Of a DNA stretch of 64,000 bases, positions 52,924 to 62,117 are shown piece by piece. The DNA is from an uncultured bacterium (GTDB lineage: Bacteria > Pseudomonadota > Alphaproteobacteria > Rhodospirillales > Rhodospirillaceae), in the NCBI GenBank assembly GCA_903888485.1, contig CAISTS010000032.1, forward strand, positions 289,750-353,749, given 5' to 3'. The translations under genes were made by a program, and so were the position numbers. The notes beneath the pieces were generated by a model. It did not search any database. It saw nothing but the letters and a program-made list of their open reading frames with translations, and was not told the origin of the DNA. The number at the start of each line of letters is the position of its first letter. Within the stretch, counting starts at the first letter, position 1.

Positions 52924-53540
52924 TCGTCGTTGGCGACGTAGACCGAAGGCACGAGCTTAGGTGGCTCGGCGGCGTCTGCGTTGAATTCGTAGCGGCGCGC
53001 GAACATCTGCCACCACACCGGCTTGCCGAGCTTCAGCGCTTTTCTGATCTGCTCGTGCGCCGTGTCGTCGGGCATCAACGGCGCGGCGGACTGCGCCGAA
53101 CCCAAGAGGATGAGCATCACCTTGGCGAGAAGATTGTCCGGCACCTTGCGGTGCAGGATGAGCGAACCCATGCCGAGCCGGCCCATGATCATGATCGCCA
53201 GCGACGATGCATCGGTGTCGTTGCGGCCGATGGCTTTGTCCATGGCGGCAAAGACCTGGCGCAGCACTTCATCGGCCTGGTCGGTCGGGAACAGATCGCA
53301 AATCTTGCACGCCTCAAGCGCGACGATGCCGGCGAAGTACCAAGGATCGGGCGCGGTCAGTACGGGCCGGTAGAGCGCGTAGCCGGCGAGCGGACTGCGT
53401 ACGCCGTTGTCTTGGCCGACGTAGCCGGACACATCGGCCATGTCGCGCAGAAACCAGGCAACGGCGTCCTCGGGCGCAATGAACGCCTTGCCCCGTACGG
53501 CAGCAGTGAAGGCCCGGTCAGACACGCCTATCCCCGTCAT
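52920..53540 (-). CDS. Conserved-looking hypothetical protein
   Basis: A 206-residue soluble, mostly helical protein with no signal peptide. Visible features are a Trp/Tyr-rich middle (DPWYFAGIVALEACKICDLF), a hydrophobic helix (AIMIMGRLGMGSLIL) and an acidic C-terminus. I do not recognise the family. Codon use is like its neighbours, and it occupies the whole gap between convergent genes, so it is likely real. No operon partners. Confidence 0.7.
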   Translation of the reverse strand: MTGIGVSDRAFTAAVRGKAFIAPEDAVAWFLRDMADVSGYVGQDNGVRSPLAGYALYRPVLTAPDPWYFAGIVALEACKICDLFPTDQADEVLRQVFAAMDKAIGRNDTDASSLAIMIMGRLGMGSLILHRKVPDNLLAKVMLILLGSAQSAAPLMPDDTAHEQIRKALKLGKPVWWQMFARRYEFNADAAEPPKLVPSVYVANDD

Positions 53541-53649
53541 ATCCTTGAGTTATGCCGGCCTCTAGGCCTGGGGACAACCCGCCCGGGTCCTGTAACTACC
53601 CTTATGCGCGGCCTGATTGAACGTCGATGCACGCGGCACGCGATGTGGT

Positions 53650-55581
53650 TTAAAAATCGGCCGCGAGCCTCAGGAAATACTGCCGGGCGGGGTTGGGCGC
53701 GAAACGGCCAGAGTTGCCGTCGACGGTCCAAACGAAGGCGTCAAAGATGTTGCTGACCTGCGCGCGGATGTTGGCGCGGACCTTGCCGACGGCGAACGGA
53801 TACCGCGCGCCGACGGACATGGTGGTGAGCGATTTGACCTTCAGTGTGTTGGCGCGATTGGCCATCTGCGCGCCCTCGTGATCGACGGTGCCTTCGATCA
53901 TGAAGCCCCGCCATGTGGGGCCGCTGTACTGGGCGTTGAAGCGCAGCACGCGCGGCGCGGTGCCGGGCACGACCTCGCCGATCAGGCCGCGATCGACCGG
54001 CAGACCGGCGACGCGCGCCTTGAGGAAGAGCGCGCCGGCGACAACGGTGAGCCCTGGCAGCGGCCGGCCGGTCAGCGACATCTCGACGCCGCGATGGGTA
54101 AGATCGCCGACCACTGCGTAGACGTTGGCTGTATCGCGGTCGAAGTACGGCTTACTGACTTCGAACACGCCGGCCATAAAGGTGACGCCGGGGATGATGA
54201 TATAGCGCAGACCTGCGTCGACCTGCTTGGTCAGTTCCGCCTGCAGAGGCTCGCCTGCGTTGACGGTGTTGTCGGGCGCGGTGCCGAACTCTTCGAGACC
54301 GCGCGTATAGCTGCCGTATAGAGCAAGCTTGGGGGTGACGTAGTAAGCGACCGTGGCATTGTAGAGCCAGGGTTGGCTCTTGGTGGTGGCCGGCGCAGCG
54401 CCGAGCTTGCCGTAGTCACGGTGGTAAAAGCTCTTCTGCAGCCCCACGCTGAACTCGCCGACATTGGCCCATTGGCCGACGTAGGAGGCGCCGGGCGTGA
54501 CCTGCTTGACCACATCGTTGTCACGCACGCCGAGTACGTAGCGCGCCTCGGGCAGCGCGCGGGCGACGCCGATCGGCGCTGTACCAAACGCGACTGTCGC
54601 GCCGCCGCCGAACAGGCGATGGGTGTCTCGCGCACGCGTGGAGATGTGAACGGTGTGGCGGAACTGGCCATCGGTGAAGACGCCCGAGGCCCGGACCTCG
54701 CCCGAGGTTGAATAGGAGCTGTGCTCGGGGTAGCGCAAGATGTCGAGGGAACCGACCCCGGTAGGCTGGACGTTGCGATAGAACACGACGAAGTTCTTCG
54801 ACCGCGTGGCATCTGAGTGGAAGACGCCCGCTTGCAGCCGCCAGTTCTTCGTGGCGTTACCCCGCACGATGACGCCACCGTTCAGATCGTCGATCGGACG
54901 GTCGGCCCACTCCTGGCCGTAGAAAACGTCGCGGTCGATGCGCGGCGGAAGATAGGCCCCGCCCGTGAACACCGACGGCGCCGCTTCGCCGTCGAAGCCG
55001 CGTTGCCAGAACCCAAACGGAATCACTTCGAAGCTATCCGTGGGCCTCCAGCGCAGGATCGACGAAATGTTCCAAGAGTCGTTGTGTGCGCCGCCGTCAT
55101 TACGGATCTGGAAGAGCGTCGTCGCCAGCTGCGCCGCGAAGGTCTCCGAAAGCGGCGCTTTGGCCTCGAGCATGAAGAAGTTGAGGCCCGTGGGCCGGCG
55201 GTATTCATGGCTTACACTGGTCGATGCCTTGTCGTCAGGAATGAGCAACGCCGTATCGGCGATGCCGGTGGGCGCCACAAATGGGTAGGACTGCGCCGAG
55301 AGGCCGACGCGCATACTGGTGCTGCGCGCGATTTGCCGGCCGAGGAATGCCTGTTGATCCCAGTAGAGGCCTTCCATGCGGTTGTTGCCGGCCTGGGCCG
55401 GGTTAAAACCGCGCGCGTTATTGGGATTGTAGAGACCGACGTTATCGCCGGCGAGGCGCGTGCCGAAGGCGTCTTCCGCCGCGGTGACGGCATTCTCGTT
55501 GGCGCGTTGCGCGAGCGCGGCCGGAGACACGCCGAGGGCCGCCGCAGCAGCCACCCAGCACCAAGCTTTACCTACATTCAA
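53650..55581 (-). CDS. TonB-dependent receptor
   Basis: A 643-residue outer-membrane receptor. Signal peptide (AAAAALGVSPAALAQ), a short plug (about 25-130) with ENAVTAAEDAFGTRL and ARGFNPAQAGNNRMEGLYWD, then a 22-strand-type barrel ending in ARQYFLRLAADF with the terminal Phe. SAQSYPFVAPTGIAD is a plug segment seen in catecholate/pyoverdine-like receptors, though the ligand is unknown. No TonB box was found with certainty. The gene is monocistronic. Confidence 0.9.
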   Translation of the reverse strand: MNVGKAWCWVAAAAALGVSPAALAQRANENAVTAAEDAFGTRLAGDNVGLYNPNNARGFNPAQAGNNRMEGLYWDQQAFLGRQIARSTSMRVGLSAQSYPFVAPTGIADTALLIPDDKASTSVSHEYRRPTGLNFFMLEAKAPLSETFAAQLATTLFQIRNDGGAHNDSWNISSILRWRPTDSFEVIPFGFWQRGFDGEAAPSVFTGGAYLPPRIDRDVFYGQEWADRPIDDLNGGVIVRGNATKNWRLQAGVFHSDATRSKNFVVFYRNVQPTGVGSLDILRYPEHSSYSTSGEVRASGVFTDGQFRHTVHISTRARDTHRLFGGGATVAFGTAPIGVARALPEARYVLGVRDNDVVKQVTPGASYVGQWANVGEFSVGLQKSFYHRDYGKLGAAPATTKSQPWLYNATVAYYVTPKLALYGSYTRGLEEFGTAPDNTVNAGEPLQAELTKQVDAGLRYIIIPGVTFMAGVFEVSKPYFDRDTANVYAVVGDLTHRGVEMSLTGRPLPGLTVVAGALFLKARVAGLPVDRGLIGEVVPGTAPRVLRFNAQYSGPTWRGFMIEGTVDHEGAQMANRANTLKVKSLTTMSVGARYPFAVGKVRANIRAQVSNIFDAFVWTVDGNSGRFAPNPARQYFLRLAADF

Positions 55582-55736
55582 CCTGAGTCCCCCGGTGTAC
55601 GCCCTGTCTGATGGGGCGGCATACTGACGGCGACGCCCTGCGATGGCAATTGGACGCCGGGCTCACGTTATCGCGAGAGCGCAGAGTTTATGCCTAGCGC
55701 GGCCCAAATGTCACATCCGAACAAGGAAATCCGCGC

Positions 55737-56474
55737 TCAGACGCGCTCGATCAGCGCCTGCGCCGCGGCCGGGGCGCGCACCTTGGCGCCCGAGATGAAA
55801 TAGATGAACACATCGCCGCGCTTGGCCCAGGCTTTGGCGCGTTTGGCCCACTTGTCGAGATCGGGCCCGGCATAGCCGGTTTTCACGTTCTCCTTGGTGC
55901 GCATGAGGCGCGCGTAGGTGAAGTCGGCGGTGGGCTCGTCGATCTCGGGGAAATCTGCGTCATCGGCGAAGACAATGGCGGCGTTGTAGCGCTTGGCGAG
56001 GTCATAGAACTTCTTATCGACGAAGGTCGGACTGCGCACTTCAAGCGCGTGCCGCAATTTGAGACCATCGACTTCGCGCGGCAACAGTTTAAGAAAACCC
56101 TCGAAGTCCTCGGCGTCGAACTTCTTGGTGCCCATGAATTGCCAATTGATCGGCCCAAGGCGGTCGCCGAGCATGCTGAGGCCTTGCGTGATGAAGCGTG
56201 TGATGGACTCGCTGGCCTCTGTGAGCACGCGGCGGTTGGTGCAATAGCGCGAAGCCTTGACGGAGAAGACGAAGCCGTCCGGCGTTTCGCTTCGCCACTT
56301 CGACCAGCTTGCCGGCTTGAAGGTCGAATAATAGGTGCCGTTGATCTCGATGGAGGTCAGCGCCTGAGCCGCAAATTCCAGCTCCTTCTTCTGCGCAAGA
56401 CCGTCGGGATAGAACACGCCGCGCCAGGGCTCGAAGGTCCAGCCGCCGATACCGATGTGGACTTTGCCTGGCAT
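55737..56474 (-). CDS. DUF72 family protein
   Basis: A 245-residue DUF72 (YecE-like) TIM-barrel protein: IGIGGWTFEPWRGVFYPDGL, EINGTYYSTFKPASWSKW, FVFSVKASRYCTN and the C-terminal FIYFISGAKVRAP. The family is widespread; its function is not established, although a nuclease or metal-related role has been suggested from its fold. Full length, single gene. Confidence 0.92.
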   Translation of the reverse strand: MPGKVHIGIGGWTFEPWRGVFYPDGLAQKKELEFAAQALTSIEINGTYYSTFKPASWSKWRSETPDGFVFSVKASRYCTNRRVLTEASESITRFITQGLSMLGDRLGPINWQFMGTKKFDAEDFEGFLKLLPREVDGLKLRHALEVRSPTFVDKKFYDLAKRYNAAIVFADDADFPEIDEPTADFTYARLMRTKENVKTGYAGPDLDKWAKRAKAWAKRGDVFIYFISGAKVRAPAAAQALIERV

Positions 56475-56564
56475 GGGTCCCTCACTGTGCGGTTACACAG
56501 TAGTCGCTTGATAAAAGCGTGGAAAGTCGCACATGGCAGCAGGAACAATTTTAGCGGAGATGTC

Positions 56565-57242
56565 ATGATCAACATCGACAAGATTTTGGGACAGATCCTG
56601 GGCGCCGGAAGCGCCATCGACGGCAAGCCTTTCAACGGCAAGTCGCTGGCGGGTGGACTCCTGGTCGGCGGCCTCGCCGGCGCCATGACCGGCAAGACCG
56701 GGAAGAAAATCGCCGGGACGGCGTTGCAACTCGGCGGCGCGGCGGCCGTGGCCGGTCTTGCCTATTCCGCTTACCAGCGCTACCGCGCAGGATCGTCCGG
56801 CGGATCGACCGCTCCGGCGCGCACCGAAGACGTTATCGACGTCACGCCGCTCGAAGAAGCTCGCTTCCTGCCGCACCAGAAAACCGAAATGGAGAGTCTC
56901 AGTCTCAAATTGATTCGCGCCATGATCGCGGCGGCCAAGGCCGACGGCCAGATCGACGGCGCCGAGACCGACCGCATTTTCGCCCATATCGGGAAACTGG
57001 GGCTCAACGACGAAGAGCGTTCCTTCCTGCTGGGGGAAGTCAATACGCCGCGCACCGCGCGCGACGTGGCCGCCAGCGCCGCGACGCCCGAAGAGGCCGC
57101 GGAACTATATGCCGTCTCAGTGATGGCCGTGAATCCGAATGGTTTGGCCGAACGTCTTTACATCGGCGAGCTCGGCAACCTGCTGCAACTGGAGCCCACA
57201 CTCGCCAAGACCATTCACGACCGTGTGGTGAATCCGGCTTAG
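56565..57242 (+). CDS. DUF533/TerB-like protein
   Basis: A 225-residue protein in two parts: an N-terminal glycine-rich region with a hydrophobic stretch (SLAGGLLVGGLAGAMTG, ALQLGGAAAVAGLAYSAYQRY) and a C-terminal TerB-like helical domain (about 115-225: LIRAMIAAAKADGQIDGAETDRIF, EEAAELYAVSVMAV). Similar to YebE/DUF533 inner-membrane proteins, induced by envelope stress in E. coli; role unclear. The ATG at 56565 follows GCGGAGA. 53 bases later the lectin-like gene starts. Confidence 0.87.
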   Translation: MINIDKILGQILGAGSAIDGKPFNGKSLAGGLLVGGLAGAMTGKTGKKIAGTALQLGGAAAVAGLAYSAYQRYRAGSSGGSTAPARTEDVIDVTPLEEARFLPHQKTEMESLSLKLIRAMIAAAKADGQIDGAETDRIFAHIGKLGLNDEERSFLLGEVNTPRTARDVAASAATPEEAAELYAVSVMAVNPNGLAERLYIGELGNLLQLEPTLAKTIHDRVVNPA

Positions 57243-57295
57243 CTTCCCCCTTTTTTGCCGTTATGCTGGGCTGGGAACATTAGGGGAGGCTCTCC

Positions 57296-57967
57296 ATGAA
57301 GAAGGTACTCATCACCATTGCCGCGGGCGCGTTGGCTGCCGGCGCAGTTGCAGGCGCTTTGCATGCCGGCGACGCGCCTCAACCGCCGATGACGTTCTTC
57401 GTCACCAGCGTCGGCCTCGGCAAGGGCGGCGATCTCGGCGGGCTGGCCGGCGCCGATAAACATTGCCAGGCGCTAGCCACCGCCGCCGGCCACGGCAGCA
57501 AGACCTGGCGCGCTTACCTCAGCACCCAAGGCCCGGGCGCGGTCAATGCGCGCGACCGCATCGGCAAGGGGCCGTGGCACAACATCCGCGGACAACAGGT
57601 CGCCAAGGACCTCGGCGATCTGCACGGCGACACGCTGGAGCAGGCGCGCAACGGCAACCTCATCAACGTGCGCACGGTGACCGACGAGAAGGGCGGCCTG
57701 CCGAAGGGCTCGGTCGACAAGCCCAACGAGCATGACATCCTGACGGGCTCGAAGCTCGACGGCACCGCCTATACCGACGGCGCCGACCACACCTGCAAGA
57801 ACTGGACGAGCAGTGCGTCCGCCGACAAGGCGATGCTCGGCCACTGGGACCGCAACAGCGCATCCAGCATTTCATGGGTGTCGGCCCACCCCTCGCGCGG
57901 CTGCAGCCAGGAAGACCTGGTGGCAACCGGCGGCGCGGGTCTTCTGTACTGCTTCGCCGCGAACTAA
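57296..57967 (+). CDS. Secreted lectin-like protein
   Basis: A 223-residue exported protein. Signal peptide (VLITIAAGALAAGAVAGALHAG), then a domain typical of bacterial lectin-like proteins: FFVTSVGLGKGGDLGGLAGAD, HCQALATAAG, TWRAYLST, GPWHNIRGQQVAKD, NEHDILTGS, TCKNWTS, GHWDRN and a terminal GGAGLLYCFAAN. Four cysteines probably form two disulfides. The fold resembles C-type-lectin/endostatin domains; the ligand is unknown. Confidence 0.82.
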   Translation: MKKVLITIAAGALAAGAVAGALHAGDAPQPPMTFFVTSVGLGKGGDLGGLAGADKHCQALATAAGHGSKTWRAYLSTQGPGAVNARDRIGKGPWHNIRGQQVAKDLGDLHGDTLEQARNGNLINVRTVTDEKGGLPKGSVDKPNEHDILTGSKLDGTAYTDGADHTCKNWTSSASADKAMLGHWDRNSASSISWVSAHPSRGCSQEDLVATGGAGLLYCFAAN

Positions 57968-58029
57968 GGCGCTCGTAAATAAATGTAGCAAAACTGCGCG
58001 CCAACCACGGAGTAGCGCAATATTTTTTC

Positions 58030-58061
58030 AAGCCGCCGCCGGACTCCGGCGGCGGCTTCTT
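58030..58061 (+). terminator. Rho-independent terminator
   Basis: AAGCCGCCGCCGG (58030-58042) and CCGGCGGCGGCTT (58046-58058) form a 13-bp stem with a 3-base loop, followed by CTT. A T-run also precedes it, so it may work in both directions. Confidence 0.8.
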
Positions 58062-58178
58062 ACATTCCGTTACGCTCAAAAAATTTGTTGAATGATGGGG
58101 CTAGCTCTCTTGCGACCCCCAAAACCCTCCTTAATTTGTTTCTAGCAGCGCTCGGAACGAAGCTCCAAGGAGGGTGTT

Positions 58179-58418
58179 ATGAAAACGTTTCGCTGTGTTT
58201 TACAAAGCTTGAACGACCGCATCGTCGTGGACGTCGCCGCCCCCGACCCCCATACCGCAGCGAGCCGCGCCTTGTCTCAGGCGCCGCACATTTCTCTGCG
58301 TGTGTCCAATCAACGCATCGAGTTCGAAGATGAGCGCGGGCGCCTTCATGTGGCGCCGGCGCCCGCACATGGGCCGGTCCAGGGACGTATTCGCGTCTAC
58401 CCCTTGCGCGCCGCCTAA
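58179..58418 (+). CDS. Small protein of unknown function
   Basis: A 79-residue protein preceded by a very good ribosome site (CCAAGGAGGGTGTT then ATG). The sequence is beta-rich with FRCVLQSLNDRIVVDVAA and SLRVSNQRIEFEDERGRL, a pattern like a small two-layer fold. There is no signal peptide or known family. The strong ribosome site and short leader after a terminator support a real gene. Convergent with the RNA methyltransferase. Confidence 0.6.
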   Translation: MKTFRCVLQSLNDRIVVDVAAPDPHTAASRALSQAPHISLRVSNQRIEFEDERGRLHVAPAPAHGPVQGRIRVYPLRAA

Positions 58419-58431
58419 AGATCGGGTGGTT

Positions 58432-59712
58432 TCAAGCGCGGCGAAAGACACCGACGAGTTCAACGTGGTGTGACCATGTGAATTGGTCCACTACTTGGGC
58501 GCTGTCCAGTGTGTACCCGCCGTCCACCAGAATGCGGGCATCGCGCGCGAAGGACCCGGGGCTGCAAGAAACGCCGATGAGCAGCGGCACCGTACTCGCT
58601 GCGAGCGCCTTCGCTTGCGCCTGCGCGCCCGCGCGCGGCGGATCGAATACAATAGCGTCAAAGCGCTTGGCCTCGTCGGCGCGTAAGGGATTGCGGAAGA
58701 GATCGCGCAGCGTGACCCGCAACGGCAAAGTGCCCCTGGCCTTCTCCAGCGCGCGAACCGCATCGGGATTGCCTTCCACGGCATCGACCGCGCCGCGCGC
58801 CAGCATGGGTCCGGTGAAAGTGCCGCAGCCGGCGAAGAGATCGGCGAAGGTCCCCTTCTCGGGCAGATGTTCCATGACGGCCGCGACAAGGGCCGCCTCG
58901 CCCGCCGGCGTGGGCTGGAGAAAAGCAAGCGGCGGCAGCGCCACATTCAAAGCGCCAAAGCGCGCCATCATCGGATTGCGCTCGAGCATGACTTCGGGCG
59001 CATCGCGTTCCCGGGCGCGCCAGGCGATGCGGCCGATGCGCGCCGTGTGTGCGAGCTGCGCAAGAGCTTCGTGTACGACAAGGTCCGGCGCCCCGCCGCG
59101 GCCCATGGGACCGGTGATGACGAGCTCACACCCCCCGTTCACCATCTGGATGAAAACGTCGGCGGACTTGCCTTCCTTCAGGACCGGCACGAGCAGCATC
59201 GACAGCTTTGAGCGTAGTTCCAGAATGGCGGGATCGATGATCAAGCAGCCGGCAACATCGGTCACCTGGTGACTACGGCGGCGGTTGAAGCCGAGCGTCA
59301 CGACGTTGCCTTTCTTGAGGGCCGCGAAGGTGACGCGGCGCCGTCCGCCGGCCGGTAGGAAAACGGGATCCTTCCAGACCCGCGGCGCGAGATCGCGCTT
59401 GGCGAGCGCATCGCGCACGAGGGAAACTTTCCAATCCTGGTAGAACGCCGGGGTCGCGTGCTGGAGCGCGCACCCTCCACACACGTCATAGTGCGCGCAG
59501 GGCGGCGATACCCGATGCGGCGAGGCCGCGATGACATCGATGAGATCGCCGCGCCACAAGCCTTCGGCGTCGCGCCTAAGCGCGGCGGTCACCGTATCGC
59601 CCGGCAGAGCGCGGTCGACGTAGATGCGCTCGCGCTCGGCCTGATGCACGCCGTCGCCGTGGGCGCCGAGGGCATGGATGGTGAGGGTTTCGCTGGTGTC
59701 GGGGCGGCTCAT
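58432..59712 (-). CDS. RlmD/TrmA-family RNA (uracil-5-)-methyltransferase
   Basis: A 426-residue enzyme that methylates uridine in rRNA or tRNA. An N-terminal TRAM-like domain (about 8-60), a 4Fe-4S pattern C-x5-C-x2-C in CAHYDVCGGC with a fourth Cys in VAGCLII, a Rossmann domain with the SAM motif FADLFAGCGTFTGPML and DAIVFDPPRAGA, and the catalytic Cys in IGVSCSPGSFARDA. Which uridine it modifies cannot be told. It lies 15 bases downstream of the PQQ dehydrogenase on the same strand. Confidence 0.92.
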   Translation of the reverse strand: MSRPDTSETLTIHALGAHGDGVHQAERERIYVDRALPGDTVTAALRRDAEGLWRGDLIDVIAASPHRVSPPCAHYDVCGGCALQHATPAFYQDWKVSLVRDALAKRDLAPRVWKDPVFLPAGGRRRVTFAALKKGNVVTLGFNRRRSHQVTDVAGCLIIDPAILELRSKLSMLLVPVLKEGKSADVFIQMVNGGCELVITGPMGRGGAPDLVVHEALAQLAHTARIGRIAWRARERDAPEVMLERNPMMARFGALNVALPPLAFLQPTPAGEAALVAAVMEHLPEKGTFADLFAGCGTFTGPMLARGAVDAVEGNPDAVRALEKARGTLPLRVTLRDLFRNPLRADEAKRFDAIVFDPPRAGAQAQAKALAASTVPLLIGVSCSPGSFARDARILVDGGYTLDSAQVVDQFTWSHHVELVGVFRRA

Positions 59713-59727
59713 GGCCGCCCGTGCATA

Positions 59728-61851
59728 CTATGGCGCGGGCCCCACTTCAAACACCGTCAGGATCGACGTGCGGTTCAGCGGGAGTTTCACTTCCGGCACG
59801 TAGCGGGCGAACACTTTCATATGCGCACCGCCGCTGCCCGTCATGACGGCGATGTATTGCTTGCCGTTGGCGGTATAGGTGATGGGCGTCGTATTGGGGG
59901 CGTCGCTGAGGCGCGTGGTCCACACTTCCTTACCGGTGTCGGCATCGAAGGCCACGATGCGGCGATCGAGATAACCCGCGAACACCAGCCCGCCGGCGGT
60001 GGCGAGTGCCCCGGTCGTGCTCGGCGCGCGGCGGCGATGGACCCACAGCTGCTTACCGGTGGCGGCGTCCACCGCATCCATACGCCCGAAGTTGCCGTCG
60101 GAGCCCTCCATGGGGCGGGAGTCCGTGCGCACCTTCGTGGTAAGCAAGCCGCGCTCGCCCGGCGACGTGGGCGTGAAGTTGACGCACGACTCGTTCATGG
60201 GGATGAATACGACATTGGTGTCGGGGTTGAGGGCGTCGGGGATCCACTCCTTGCCGCCTTCGGTGTCGGGGCACACCGTCACCACGCGCTCGCCGAGATT
60301 GAACTTCTTGCGGTCGATGATTTTCTCGCCGGTCTTCGAATCGATCTTGCTGATGAAATTCTGCACCCCGCGATCGAAGGAGAACAGATATTTCCCGGTC
60401 TTGGCTTCGAGCACGTCGAACACCGCCGCCTTGCCGGCGGTGATGACCGCGCGCGTCTTCTTGCCGCTGATATTCAAATCCAGAAACTGGCGCTCGAAGG
60501 CCCAGTCCAGGTCCCACTGGTCGTTCTGCAAATGCTGGTAGTGCCAGACAAGCTTGCCGGTATCGGGATCGAAGGCGAGCGTGGTGTTAGTATAGAGGGC
60601 ATCGTTGACGCCTTTCTTGCTGCTGATGGGATCGCGCAAGGGCAGCGTGTCGTAGGTTGGTGATGGGCCAAAGAAGACGAGCCCCGTTTCCGGATCGAAG
60701 CTGCCCGGATTCCACACCGACGAGCCGGCGCGCTTGTCATAGGGCAGGCCGTTCCAGGTATCGCCGCCAGGCTCGCCCGGTTTCGGAATGGTATTGAAGC
60801 GCCAGGCTTCCTTGCCGGTCGTCGCGTCCACGGCAACGATGAAGTTGCCGCCGGGCGCGGAGCCCGTTGTTCCGACGATGGCTTTGCCCTTGGCGATGAC
60901 GGGCCCGCTCATGATGCGGTAGCCGCGGGCGCCTTCGGGCACCAGCGGCGTATCCCACTTCACGTCGCCGGTTTTGACGTCGAGCGCCACCATATGAGCG
61001 TCCGACGTCGCGATGATGATGCTATCGCCATAGATCGACAGCGACTTCTTGAATGTCGCCGGCGAGTCTTTGGGCAGGCGCCGCGTGTATTGCCACAGGA
61101 AGTCGCCATTGGCGCCGTTGATCGCCTGCACGACGTCGCCCGCGCTCATGGCAAAGATCACCCCGTCGTGAGCGATCGGCGTCGATTCATTGGGGCCGTT
61201 GGCGAGCGCCCAAGACCACGTCTCGCGCAGCCGGCCGATATTGGTCTTGTTGATTTGCTTGAGCGGGCTGTAACCGTTGATCGCCGAATTGCGCCGCCAG
61301 GTCAGCCAATCGCCCTCGGCCGGATTGCGCAGCATCTCGTCGGTGACGGGCGTGATCTTGTCGAGGGGATTGGGCACCGGGTTCGGCGGCGGCGGGATGG
61401 GAACACCGACCGCAAGCGTGCCGAGGCTGGTGGTCGGCGGCGGCAATACCGACTGCCGCAACACTTGCGGATCGTCGGACAGCGGCTGGTCGCTGATGGT
61501 CAGGAAATTGCGCATCAGGATGCTGGCCAGCACCGAAGCTGTTTGCTCCGGCGACAATGTGCCCGGCGCGCCGGACGGCATGCGGCCTTGGATATAGTCG
61601 AACAGGTCCAGCGTGCGCCGCCCGCCCCAGCGGTGTAGGAACCCCTCCCCCGCCAGCGGCGGCGCCTGATCTATCCCGTCATAAGCAGCGCCGTGGCAGG
61701 ATTCGCAGTGCTGCTTATAGACGGCCTCGCCCGCTTGAACCTGCTTGTAAGTGAACGTCGGCCCCTGCTGCGCCAAGGCCGGCGCGGCATGAAGCGCGCC
61801 CAGAGCGGCGGCCAGCGCAAGGTAAGTCGTCAGTATATGGCGTTTCGTCAT
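59728..61851 (-). CDS. PQQ-dependent alcohol dehydrogenase with N-terminal cytochrome c
   Basis: A 707-residue periplasmic quinohaemoprotein. Signal peptide (cleavage near ALAQQG), an N-terminal cytochrome c domain with C49-x2-C52-H53 (CESCHGAAYDG) and possible Met ligand in GRMPSGAPG, then an eight-bladed PQQ propeller (about 175-707): DWLTWRRNSAINGYSPLKQI, QNDQWDLDWAFERQF, SGGAHMKVFARY. Classical type II enzymes have the cytochrome at the C-terminus, so the order is reversed. No adjacent cysteines, which many alcohol dehydrogenases use, are seen. A G12 tract lies in its ribosome-binding region. Confidence 0.9.
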   Translation of the reverse strand: MTKRHILTTYLALAAALGALHAAPALAQQGPTFTYKQVQAGEAVYKQHCESCHGAAYDGIDQAPPLAGEGFLHRWGGRRTLDLFDYIQGRMPSGAPGTLSPEQTASVLASILMRNFLTISDQPLSDDPQVLRQSVLPPPTTSLGTLAVGVPIPPPPNPVPNPLDKITPVTDEMLRNPAEGDWLTWRRNSAINGYSPLKQINKTNIGRLRETWSWALANGPNESTPIAHDGVIFAMSAGDVVQAINGANGDFLWQYTRRLPKDSPATFKKSLSIYGDSIIIATSDAHMVALDVKTGDVKWDTPLVPEGARGYRIMSGPVIAKGKAIVGTTGSAPGGNFIVAVDATTGKEAWRFNTIPKPGEPGGDTWNGLPYDKRAGSSVWNPGSFDPETGLVFFGPSPTYDTLPLRDPISSKKGVNDALYTNTTLAFDPDTGKLVWHYQHLQNDQWDLDWAFERQFLDLNISGKKTRAVITAGKAAVFDVLEAKTGKYLFSFDRGVQNFISKIDSKTGEKIIDRKKFNLGERVVTVCPDTEGGKEWIPDALNPDTNVVFIPMNESCVNFTPTSPGERGLLTTKVRTDSRPMEGSDGNFGRMDAVDAATGKQLWVHRRRAPSTTGALATAGGLVFAGYLDRRIVAFDADTGKEVWTTRLSDAPNTTPITYTANGKQYIAVMTGSGGAHMKVFARYVPEVKLPLNRTSILTVFEVGPAP

Positions 61852-61857
61852 CGGGCT

Positions 61858-61869
61858 CCCCCCCCCCCC
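61858..61869 (-). promoter_or_regulatory. G12 homopolymer in the ribosome-binding region
   Basis: Twelve consecutive G on the coding strand, six bases before the ATG of the PQQ dehydrogenase, covering the Shine-Dalgarno position. Such tracts slip during replication and can change spacing or strength of translation initiation. Confidence 0.7.
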
Positions 61870-62011
61870 ATGAGACGGATTGCTCCACGCTATTCGAGTG
61901 AAGAATAGCCCGCAACGACGGCGATGCGCTCGTACCGTCGACTTGTCACCTTAGGAAATGGTGGGCGCACCAAGCGTACCACAAATTACGCAGATCAATG
62001 ACTTAGCGGCG

Positions 62012-62098
62012 GGTGCGACAATACCAAACTTCGGCCTTTACTGGGATTTGCCTGGTGATTGTCGCACCAAAACGCCCGGAAATGGGTCCATTGACCCA
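62012..62098. repeat. Inverted repeats at the edge of the AT-richer segment
   Basis: GGTGCGACAAT (62012-62022) and ATTGTCGCACC (62058-62068) form an 11-bp perfect inverted repeat separated by 35 bases. TGGGTC-CATT-GACCCA (62083-62098) follows. They lie where base composition changes and next to an acquired-looking gene. They could be remnants of a mobile-element end or the terminator of the DUF4010 gene. Confidence 0.5.
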
Positions 62099-62117
62099 CG
62101 CCAGTTGGCAGCCTGGG

